The notes beneath the pieces are model-generated. The model ran no database searches. It worked only from the letters and a program-made list of their open reading frames with translations, and was not told the origin of the DNA. Source: Sphingomonas sp. PP-F2F-G114-C0414 (GTDB taxonomy: Bacteria; Pseudomonadota; Alphaproteobacteria; Sphingomonadales; Sphingomonadaceae). Taken from it: a stretch of DNA of 64,000 nt. A program made the translations under genes and the position numbers. Location: positions 806,001-870,000 of the forward strand of contig NZ_RCWT01000009.1 of assembly GCF_003688595.1 (NCBI RefSeq), given 5' to 3'. The first letter of the stretch is position 1, and each line of letters starts with the position of its first letter. Positions 38,176 to 46,800 of the stretch are shown here, piece after piece.

Positions 38176-39054
38176 TTAGGCGGGAAGGGGGGTGGGGTGA
38201 TTCGAACGATCGGCGCTCGTCGCGGCAACGAAATGATCGAGGAAGTTGGTTAGCTCGATCCGCCGACTTGCCTCCTGCGCGAACTCGCTGTCGACACCGA
38301 GCGCCCACAGGATCGATCGCCGACCGGGATCGTCGTGAAGAGCATCCAGCTGTGCCGCGCGGTGCTCGACGTCGTCGCGTGTGTCGGCGAGACCCGCCTC
38401 GATCAGGTCGTCGGACTGTCGGCGTAGCGCCACCGCGATCTCGCCGGGCGCCAGTTCGGGGTGGTATTGCACACCCCAGAAGATTCCGCCGTCATGGCGG
38501 ATTTCGGCCGCCTGGATGGTCGTGACGGCGTTGCTGGCGAGCAGGGTGGCATCGTCGGGTAGGTGCTCGACCTCGTCGCCGTGGATCGCGGGCGCATCCC
38601 AGCTGGGTGCCCGGCCCGCGAGCAGCGGATGGCTGCGCCCCGCGTCGGTCGGCGTGATCCGGCGCGCGAGCCCGGCCTCGAGCTTGCCGGGCATCTTCCG
38701 CACCGTGCCGCCCGCTGCGGCCACCGCGAGTTGCAGGCCGGCGCACGATCCGAACGACGGGGTGCGCGATGCGAAGACGTTGCGCATGAAGCTCAGCTGG
38801 CGGCGGACTTCGGGAGTGTCGTCGTAGACGTGGAGCGGTGAACCGGTGACGAACACCGCATCGAATGCCGCGATCTCGGTGGCGTCATAGACCTCCGCAT
38901 CGTCGTCCGCAGGAGCGACGATCGTGATCCTGGCATCGGGACGAAGCTGTTCGAGCGTGGCGGCGTAGCTTTCGCCCGAACTCTTGCCGGTATGCTGACG
39001 CCGCGCGTCACGCTCGTCGGCGGTTTCGCTCTCGGCGACGAGAAAGTGCGGCAC
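38176..39054 (-). CDS. Class I glutamine amidotransferase domain protein
   Basis: 292 aa. The amidotransferase triad is visible: Cys104 in GSCAGLQLA, His198 and Glu200 in GVQYHPELAPGE. GSPLHVYDDTPEVRRQ is the oxyanion region, as in GMP-synthase-like proteins. A helical tail of 90 residues follows the domain. Similar stand-alone proteins include glutamyl-polyamine hydrolases and GuaA-like peptidases; which substrate is used here cannot be told. Monocistronic start, followed by the small acidic protein gene. Confidence 0.85.
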   Translation of the reverse strand: MPHFLVAESETADERDARRQHTGKSSGESYAATLEQLRPDARITIVAPADDDAEVYDATEIAAFDAVFVTGSPLHVYDDTPEVRRQLSFMRNVFASRTPSFGSCAGLQLAVAAAGGTVRKMPGKLEAGLARRITPTDAGRSHPLLAGRAPSWDAPAIHGDEVEHLPDDATLLASNAVTTIQAAEIRHDGGIFWGVQYHPELAPGEIAVALRRQSDDLIEAGLADTRDDVEHRAAQLDALHDDPGRRSILWALGVDSEFAQEASRRIELTNFLDHFVAATSADRSNHPTPLPA

Positions 39055-39139
39055 GCTGCGTCCTTCGTCCAGTATCGATCAGACATCCCCCAACGCATGG
39101 CCCGGCGTTTGGTCCGCGCGCCCGCGAACAATTATTGCG

Positions 39140-40027
39140 CTACTTCCGCGGTGTGGCAGGTTTGGCGGACAGCCAGCCGCTGTCGGCGAGCCAGTCGTTC
39201 AGCCGGTCGGGCCAGTGCAGGATCGAGATACGGTCGGACTCGTCGAGATTGAACGCGTGGTCGCTGTCCGCATACATGTGCAGCTCGGCCGAGACGCCCG
39301 CCTTGCGCAATTGTTCGTAGAGCGCGACCGGCGGTGCGGCACAACAGGCGTCGCGACTGCCGGCGATCAGGAAGGCCGGTGGCGCGGTGCTGATCGCCTT
39401 TGCCGGAATGCCACGCGGTCCGGGGAATACCAGGACCTGGAAATCGGGGCGCGCGGACTGGCGGTCGATCGCGTCGACCACGGGCCGGGCAGGTGGCTCG
39501 GGGTTGTTGGCGATCAGCGATACGAGTTCACCGCCCGCCGAGAAGCCCATTGCGCCGACGCGGTGCGGATCGATTCCGTAGTCGGCGCCGTGCGCTCGGA
39601 CCCAGCGCACGGCGCGCCGCGCATCGTCGGCGGCGTCGCCCTCGACCGAATAGTGAGAGCCCGGTTCGTTCGCCAACCGGTACTTCAGCACGAACGCGGT
39701 CACCCCCATGCGGTTGAGCGCGGTGGCGACCTTCGTCCCCTCGTTGGTCCAGACCAGCAGCTTGTGGCCGCCGCCGGGAATGACGACGATCGCCGCGCCG
39801 TTGCGGTGCGCGGGCGCGGCGGGGAAGGCGATCAGCGACGGATCGTGGATGTTGCGCACCCAGTAATCGCGGCCGACCTCGGCCTCCTTGCGGCGTCCCG
39901 TCGAACCGGGCGCGCCGTTCGGCCAGAGCGGGATCGACCGATAGGTCGGGGCCGGTACCGGCGCGGGATCCTGTGCCGCCGCCGGTCCCGCCATGATCAG
40001 CGCCGCGATCGTCCAGACGGCGCGCAT
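39140..40027 (-). CDS. Secreted alpha/beta hydrolase (esterase/lipase-like)
   Basis: 295 aa from the ATG at 40027. Signal peptide MRAVWTIAALIMAGPAAAQ. VVIPGGGHKLL is the HGG-type oxyanion loop, GFSAGGELVS holds the nucleophile Ser, GSRDACCAAPP the Asp region, and DSDHAFNLD the catalytic His. The GMGVTAFVLKYRL-type segment is typical of acetylxylan-esterase-like (BD-FAE) enzymes. The ATG overlaps the stop of the GH9 gene (TGATG), so the two are coupled. It likely removes acyl groups from plant polysaccharides together with the neighbouring glycosidase (inference from context). Confidence 0.87.
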   Translation of the reverse strand: MRAVWTIAALIMAGPAAAQDPAPVPAPTYRSIPLWPNGAPGSTGRRKEAEVGRDYWVRNIHDPSLIAFPAAPAHRNGAAIVVIPGGGHKLLVWTNEGTKVATALNRMGVTAFVLKYRLANEPGSHYSVEGDAADDARRAVRWVRAHGADYGIDPHRVGAMGFSAGGELVSLIANNPEPPARPVVDAIDRQSARPDFQVLVFPGPRGIPAKAISTAPPAFLIAGSRDACCAAPPVALYEQLRKAGVSAELHMYADSDHAFNLDESDRISILHWPDRLNDWLADSGWLSAKPATPRK

Positions 40028-42534
40028 CACTTGGCTTCCGCCGCGGCCGCCATCGCCGCGCGCGCGGCGAGGATATAGGCCGAGGTCGTGCTGACGGTGT
40101 ATTCGTTCTCGAACCACAGGAACGGCCAGTCGGTCTTCAATTCGGGAAAGTCGGGTTTGACGATCAGCACGCCCGGCACCATCCCGCCCGGGATGAAGCT
40201 GTAGTCGGCGCGGTTGTGACCATAGCCGATCAGTTTCGAGTCGGTGCCGACGGTCGACACCAGCGACAGGTTGTTGGCGGGGTGCCGCCCGAGCACATAA
40301 TCGAGCGCGTCGAGCGTGTAGCCCGTGCCGATCAGCTCGGGGAACGCCTTGTGCATCAGGTACATCGAGGTGCCGAAGCTGACGACCTGGTTTGATCCGG
40401 CCCAGGAGCCGTCGCTGATCGGCACCCCGAATGGATTGCGTGCCCGGTCGCCATCGGCCTTCGCCTTGAACTGCTGGACCAGCGGCGCGAGCTGCGCGCG
40501 ATAGTCCGCATCCATGAACGGGATCGCCCGCACCGCGACGCCGCCGATCCAGCCGAAATTCTGGCGGATCACGGGCAACAACTGGCGCAGGCGATCGGCA
40601 TAGGCCTTGTCGCCCTTGCTGGTGATCAGCAGTTCGATCGTCGCGGCGACGTTAGCCGCCTCGGCCGAGCGCGGCGACGAGGAGTCATCGCGACCGTCGC
40701 CCGACTTGACGATGCCGCGCTGCTGTTTCGCCCACATCGCCGTCGCCGCGGTCAGCGTGTCCTTCGCCATCGCCGGATCGCTGGCTGCCAGTGCGCGCGA
40801 CGAGGCGGCGAGCGCGGCGGCGACGAGCAAATTGTTGGCGGGCAGGTCGGTGGTGAACGCCCAGCGATCATCGGGAGCGCCCGACGTGCCGCCCTTGCGT
40901 TCGGCCGGCTTCAGCGCGGCGTCGTAGAGCAGGCCATCGGTCTGCGATCCCGCTTCGCCGAGATGCGCGTATTGGCGCAGCGCCGGGTCGACGATGCCGA
41001 CGATCGCGTGGCCGAACACCTTGTACTGCGCGAGCAGCTGGAGCGTGCCGTGGCGGATCTGCTGGACCGCGTCCTCGACCCCGTCCGGCTTGCGGATCTC
41101 GACCGCTCGCGCGGCCTCGTCGACGCTGGTCTCGTCCCAGTCGAGCCCGAACAGCTCGCGCGCCCATACCAGATCGCGCACCACCGAGGCGTTCTCGGGA
41201 GTCTGGATGTCGTAATCGCCGGCATCCTGGAAACCGCCGACCGCAAGGCCTGGGATGTGCTCGCCCGCCTTGAACGGCGAGTCGAGGTTCGCGCCCATCT
41301 TGTAGCCGTCGAAATGGGTTATGTTCGGCGGCGCCTGGCGCGCATCGTCGAGATGCGACGGCGCCGACCACACGCGGTACTGCTCCCTGATCCCGACATG
41401 ATCCATCTGTTCGGCGATGAAGGTGTCGAGCGAGGTCTGCCAGATCCGGTCATACGCGTCGGCGGCGATCCGGAACGGGTTGGTCGTCTTGCCCGCGTAA
41501 GAGATCGCGTAGATGCCGGGTTCGCGCACCGTCGAGAAATCGAACGCCGCGTAATCGTAGCGCGTCCAACGGCCGCGCGATTGCGTCCGGGCGCGCAGCA
41601 CGGTCTGTTGGCCGCCATCCGCGGTAAGCCTGACGAGCGCAGCGTCGGCGGGCGCCCTGAACTTGGGATCGAGCTCGATCAGCGCGATCTTGGGCCGGTT
41701 CGGCGTATAACCCGCCTGGTTGAACGACACGACCGGCTCGCGCACCCAGTTCTTCACGATGTTGGGCCGGACGTGCCAGACGACCGCATTCTCCTTCGCC
41801 CCCGCGGCGATCATCGAGCGGACGACGAACCAGCCGTTCTGTGCACGATTGCGCGCGTCGTAGAGCGACAGCGGCCCCTGATCCGACGTGATCGTCACGC
41901 GGGTCAGCGGATCCTCGGGCGACAGCGTGACCGACTTGCCGCCAGTCGCGATCGGCAGTGGATCGCCCGAGCCGTCCTTCGCCATCGGTCCGGTCGGATG
42001 ACGCGGGAACAGGCCCGGCGCGGCGTCCATCAGATAGGTCTTGCCGAAATAGGCGGTCGGCAGGAAATCGAGGTTGAAGCCCGCCTTGCCCGCGAGGCTG
42101 GCGGGTAGCGGCTGGTCGAGATCGACCGCGATCCGGAAGCCGTCGCCCTCCGCCGTCACCTTCACCGCATAAGCGAGGTTCACGTCCTTGTAGGTCGAAC
42201 GGACGACGATCTGGTTGGGTTCGCTGCCCTCGGTACGGCTGACGAACGCGGGCACGCGCGCCCATTGTTCGGGGGTGGGATCGAGCCGCACGGCACCGTC
42301 GGTCGCGAGGCGATTGCCGTGCAGGACGATCTGGATCCCGGCATTCTTCTCGTCGAAGAAGATCGGGCTGAACTGGTTCTGGTCGATGATCACCGACAGC
42401 CCCTGCGTTTCCAGCGTCCCGGCCGGCGTCGCGGTGAGCGATTGGGCGGCGGCCGTTCCGGCGCCTCCGGAAAATGCTGGAACGACGCACGCACCGACGG
42501 ATGCGAGCAAAGCGATAAACGCCGATCTTGGCAC
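40027..42534 (-). CDS. Glycoside hydrolase family 9 protein (cellulase-like), secreted
   Basis: 835 aa from a GTG at 42534 with GGGAGAGG directly upstream; this start begins the signal peptide (PRSAFIALLASVGACVVPAFS). The first 270 residues are a beta-rich extra domain. Then comes an Ig-like CelD_N domain (VVSFNQAGYTPNRPKIALIE) and the (alpha/alpha)6 GH9 barrel. GGFQDAGDYD holds the catalytic base Asp pair, LGRHPANN and GYGHNRADYS the substrate-binding region, and WFENEYTV the acid Glu. It should hydrolyse beta-1,4-glucans or related glucans. The unusual long N-terminal region may be a separate binding module. Flanked by two secreted esterase-like genes. Confidence 0.92.
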   Translation of the reverse strand: MPRSAFIALLASVGACVVPAFSGGAGTAAAQSLTATPAGTLETQGLSVIIDQNQFSPIFFDEKNAGIQIVLHGNRLATDGAVRLDPTPEQWARVPAFVSRTEGSEPNQIVVRSTYKDVNLAYAVKVTAEGDGFRIAVDLDQPLPASLAGKAGFNLDFLPTAYFGKTYLMDAAPGLFPRHPTGPMAKDGSGDPLPIATGGKSVTLSPEDPLTRVTITSDQGPLSLYDARNRAQNGWFVVRSMIAAGAKENAVVWHVRPNIVKNWVREPVVSFNQAGYTPNRPKIALIELDPKFRAPADAALVRLTADGGQQTVLRARTQSRGRWTRYDYAAFDFSTVREPGIYAISYAGKTTNPFRIAADAYDRIWQTSLDTFIAEQMDHVGIREQYRVWSAPSHLDDARQAPPNITHFDGYKMGANLDSPFKAGEHIPGLAVGGFQDAGDYDIQTPENASVVRDLVWARELFGLDWDETSVDEAARAVEIRKPDGVEDAVQQIRHGTLQLLAQYKVFGHAIVGIVDPALRQYAHLGEAGSQTDGLLYDAALKPAERKGGTSGAPDDRWAFTTDLPANNLLVAAALAASSRALAASDPAMAKDTLTAATAMWAKQQRGIVKSGDGRDDSSSPRSAEAANVAATIELLITSKGDKAYADRLRQLLPVIRQNFGWIGGVAVRAIPFMDADYRAQLAPLVQQFKAKADGDRARNPFGVPISDGSWAGSNQVVSFGTSMYLMHKAFPELIGTGYTLDALDYVLGRHPANNLSLVSTVGTDSKLIGYGHNRADYSFIPGGMVPGVLIVKPDFPELKTDWPFLWFENEYTVSTTSAYILAARAAMAAAAEAK

Positions 42535-42628
42535 AGGCCTCTCCCTGATGATGTCTGCAGTTTCGTCCGGCGGCGGCGCTTCTATCGAGCGCTCGCGGGG
42601 CCGCCGGGTAGTCAAGGTCTTGGTGGGG

Positions 42629-43603
42629 TTACTTCGCGGGCTTGAGCAGGTCGTGCATCGCCATCCAGCGGGTGAACTCGTCGAACCAGCCGGTGCTCGT
42701 GGTGGTCTTGGGGTACATGCCGAAGCCGTGGCCGCCTTGCTCGAACAGGTGGAACTCGACCGGGCGCTTGGCCGCGTGCCAGCTTTCGATCAGCCCGAAC
42801 CCGCTATTGCCGAAGAACGGATCGTCCGCGGCGAGCGCGACGAACAGCGGCGGGGCGCCGGCTGGCACCGTCATCGCCGCGAGCGGCCCGTAGATGTTGC
42901 CGATGAATGCGGGCTTCGCGTCGCCGCCCGCCACGGTGGTCGCCATCGTCAGCATCGCGCCGGCGGAGAACCCGACCATGCCGATGCGAGTCGGATCGAC
43001 GTGCCATTCGCCGGATCGTTTGCGGACAAGCGCGAAGGCGGCGCGCGCGTCGGCGATCTGCGGTGCGAGCCCCGCCATCATCGCATCGGGCTTCGGACGC
43101 GGCGCCCGCGCGATCGACGAGAACATCGCGGTCATCGACTTTTCGAACGCGGGCATCGCCTCGGGCGTCGGGTTAAGCCGGTATTTGAGCACGAACGCGG
43201 CGACACCCTTCGCGGCCAGCGCGCGCGCGACGTCATAACCCTCGTTTTCCATCGACAGCGTCTTGAAGCCGCCGCCCGGTGCGACGATCACCGCGGTGCC
43301 GGTCGCCTTGGCCGGATCGGGGAGGAACGGGGTCAGTGTGGCGATCGTGACGTTGCGCGCGAACACGCTGCCATATTGGCTGTGCCAGACTTCGGGAGCG
43401 GTCGCGCCGGGCAGCTTGCCGGTGCCGAGGACGATCGCATCGGTCTGCGCGGGAATCGCGATCGGGGTCATCTGGTCGGACTGCGCCTGGACCGGAGTCG
43501 CCAGGATCATCGCTGCGGCGAAACCGAGTCGCGCCAGCCCGAATCCCGAACGGCGACGGCGCACGCCCCCGCCGGACGCGTTGTTGCTCATCACGTGTAC
43601 CAT
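42629..43603 (-). CDS. Secreted alpha/beta hydrolase, second of the GH9 locus
   Basis: 324 aa. Begins with a basic stretch and a signal peptide (LARLGFAAAMILATPVQAQ). VIVAPGGGFKTL is the oxyanion loop, GFSAGAMLTMAT the nucleophile Ser, ALAADDPFFG the Asp, and GGHGFGMYP the His. The pattern is that of BD-FAE/acetylxylan-esterase-like hydrolases, similar in plan but distinct in sequence from the 39140-40027 protein. First gene of the three-gene locus; 94 bp separate it from the GH9 gene. An inverted repeat lies just upstream of its start. Confidence 0.87.
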   Translation of the reverse strand: MVHVMSNNASGGGVRRRRSGFGLARLGFAAAMILATPVQAQSDQMTPIAIPAQTDAIVLGTGKLPGATAPEVWHSQYGSVFARNVTIATLTPFLPDPAKATGTAVIVAPGGGFKTLSMENEGYDVARALAAKGVAAFVLKYRLNPTPEAMPAFEKSMTAMFSSIARAPRPKPDAMMAGLAPQIADARAAFALVRKRSGEWHVDPTRIGMVGFSAGAMLTMATTVAGGDAKPAFIGNIYGPLAAMTVPAGAPPLFVALAADDPFFGNSGFGLIESWHAAKRPVEFHLFEQGGHGFGMYPKTTTSTGWFDEFTRWMAMHDLLKPAK

Positions 43604-43890
43604 GATCGCTCTCCCCTGTTTTATCGTTATTGGTCGTCACGATAAAGAGAGCGCTACCATTGCGCAATTTATACTTTCGATCCCGCGCGTTGCCGTCGAA
43701 CATACTGAGTTATCGGAAAGACGGCGATGCCCGCCAAAGACTTCCGCGTGTATTCAATGCCATCATGGCCATCCACGCCCCTGTCGAACGGGCTATTCGC
43801 GGGTGCAGCGTGGCGCCGTATTCCAATCTCGACGGGAACGGTCTGGACTAGCGCTCCCGGATCCCTATTCTGGCGGCGGGGAGAGCGGGG
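43604..43890. other. Divergent intergenic region between esterase and A2M genes
   Basis: 287 bp. It holds the inverted repeat at 43620-43646 near the esterase gene. The rest is moderately AT-richer and shows no convincing promoter, RNA or open frame. Confidence 0.5.
43620..43646. promoter_or_regulatory. Inverted repeat, possible operator of the GH9 locus
   Basis: TTTATCG and CGATAAA separated by 13 bp, 17 bp upstream of the ATG of the first hydrolase gene. Perfect 7-bp arms around an asymmetric spacer are a common operator layout. No regulator gene lies next to it, so the binding protein is unknown. Confidence 0.45.
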
Positions 43891-46800
43891 ATGCGATTTG
43901 CTAGACTGTGGGCGGCGCTAGCGATCGTCGTTGCGCCGGTTGCCGCGTTCGGGGGCGATACGCCGCACGTCACGCTTGCCACGCCCAACATCTCGGACGG
44001 CGCGATCACGCGTTTCACCGTGCGGTTCAGCGACGCGATCGTCCCGCTCGGCGATCCGCGCGCCACCTCGCCGCTGAAGGTCGAGTGCGCGGTGCCGGGC
44101 GAAGGGCGCTGGGTCGATCCGCAGACCTATGTCTGGGACTTCGCGCAAGGCCTGCCCGGCGGTACGCGCTGCACGCTCGCGACGCGAGAGGGGCTCAAGA
44201 GCGCGGCGGGCTACGGCGTCGATGCGGAGAGCTTCGCCGTCGATGCCGGCGGTCCGATCGCCCGCGCGGTGCTGCCCGGCGAGGGCGATATCGAGGAGGA
44301 CCAGGTGTTCCTGGTCGCCGCGAACATGCTCGCGACCCGTGAGTCGATCGCTGCCAACGCCTATTGCGCGGTCGACGGGATCGGCGAGAAGATCGCGGTC
44401 GACGTGCTCGCGCCCGATTTGCCGGGCAAGCTGCTTGCCGGGTTGGGAAACAACTACTCGGTGACCAATTTCCTCGAAAGCGCCGGGCTGCCCAAGACGG
44501 TCCCCGCCGATGCCGCATCCCGCCAGCGCGCGCTGGCCGGCATTACCGCGCTGAAATGCCGCCGGCCCCTGCCACCGGGCCGCGACATGGCGCTGGTGTG
44601 GGGCGCGAATATCGCCAGCGCCGGGGGCAAGCTCGCCGGTGCCGACCAGCGGTTCGACTTCACCGTCCGCAAACCGTTCACCGCGCGGTTCGAATGCTCG
44701 CGGGTCAACACCGCGGCGGGATGCAGCCCGGTCGAGAAGGCGTATCTGCGATTCTCCGCGCCGGTCCCGATGAGCGCGGCGACGCAGGTCGGGCTGACGC
44801 TCGCCGACGGCAAGTCGATCGCGCCCGTGTTCAGCGACGAGGAGAAGACCCGCGCGACGATCGAGCAGGTCACGTTCGCCGCACCCTTGCCGGTCGCGAC
44901 GCGCGGCAACGTGTCGATTCCCGCCGACCTCAAGGACGAAAGCGGCCGGATACTCGCCAACCGCGAACGCTTTCCGCTCGAGGTGAAGTTCGACGAGGCC
45001 CCGCCGCTCGTCAAGTTCGCGGCGGACTTCGGCATCCTTGAAGCCAAACAGGGCGGCGTGCTGCCCGTCACCGTGCGCAACGTCGAGCCCTCGCTGCAAG
45101 GCCAGACCGCGGGGATCGGCGGCCAGCGGCTGCGCGTGGGCGGCACCGACGGCGAGATCGCCGCGTGGCTGCGGCGCGTCGAGGAGGCGGGCAAGACCGA
45201 CTATCAGACGATCGAGCGCAAGGGTGCCGAGCCACTCCAGATCAACCATACCGGCGAGAAGCCGCTGCTGTTCGGGAGTGGTGGCGGTGGGGCAGGCGGG
45301 GGCGCGGGCGATCCGTTCAAGCTCGATCTGCCGGGCAAGGGCAAGGACTTCGAGGTCGTCGGCCTGCCGCTCGGCAAGCCCGGTTTCTACGTCGTCGAAC
45401 TCGCCAGCCCGACGCTGGGGCGTGCGCTGCTCGGTCGCGACGTGCCGCGCTATGTCGCGAGCGCCGCGCTGGTCACCGATCTGGCCGTGCATTTCGAATG
45501 GGGGCGCGATCGCTCGCTCGCCTGGGTCACGCGGCTGTCGACCGGCAAGCCGGTCGCGAACGCGGTGGTGCAAGTCAGCGACAGTTGCACGGGGAAGCCG
45601 CTCGCGCGCGGCGCGACCGACAGGAGCGGCGGACTGATGGTCGCGCGCGGCCTTCCCGAACCCGAGACCTATGGCAGTTGCAAGGGCGAGGGTTCGCCAC
45701 ATCCACTGATGATCTCGGCGCGTACCGGCGACGATTTCAGCTTCACGCTGACCGACTGGGGCGAGGGCATCCGGCCGTTCGATTTCGACCTGTCCTATGG
45801 CTATTCGGCGGCGACCGACATCATCCACACCGTGTTCGATCGCGCGCTGGTCCGCCAGGGCGAGACGATCCACATGAAGCACATCCTGCGCCGCCCGGAT
45901 GCACGTGGTTTCAGCCTCGCACCCGGCTTTACCGGCACGCTGCGGCTGTCGCATCGCGGTTCGGATACACAGTTCGAGATGCCCGTGACGATCGGCGCGA
46001 ACGGCACCGGCGAGACGGTCTGGACCGCCCCCAAGGGCGCGCCGATGGGCGATTACGACCTCGTCTTCGTCGTCGGCGACACCACCACCGAATCCGCGCA
46101 GTCGTTCAAGGTCGACGAATACCGCCTGCCGACGATGCGCGCGAGCGTCACCGGGCCGAAGACCGCACTGATCAAACCGCGCACTGCACAGCTCGACCTG
46201 TTCGCCGGCTATCTCTCGGGCGGCGGTGCCCCCGGCCTGCCGGTCGACGTCCGCATCGGCTGGTTCGCGCATAGTGCGACTCCTGTCGGCTACGACAAGT
46301 TCAGCTTCGGCGGCGAACCGATCAGCGAGGGCGTCAAGCCGCTCGACGGCGAGGGCGAGGATGCGAAGACGCCGTTGCCGCCGACCCAGATGCTGCCGGC
46401 GACGCTCGGCAGCGACGGCACGCGGCGGATGACGGTCGACATGCCGCAGACCCTCCCCGGCACGACCGATATGCAGGTGGAGATGGATTACCGCGATGCG
46501 AACGGCGAGACGCTGACCGCCTCGAAATCGATCCCGATCTACGCCTCGGGCGTGCAACTCGGCGTCGCCACCGATGGCTGGATGATGCGCGCGGACGATC
46601 TTCGCCTGCGCTTCGTCGCGCTCGATACCGACGGCAAGCCGATCAAGGGGCAAAAGCTGTCGGTCGCGCTCTACAGCCGCCAGATCCTGACCGCGCGGCG
46701 GCGGCTGATCGGCGGGTTCTACGCCTATGACAACCGGATGCGGACGACCAAGCTGTCGGCGTCGTGCAGCGCCACCACCGACGCGCAGGGGCTTGCGCAG

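Noticed and set aside
39091..39116. EcfG-like promoter before the glutamine amidotransferase gene
   Set aside because: The -35 reads GGACC, not GGAAC; one mismatch in such a short site is too weak without other support.
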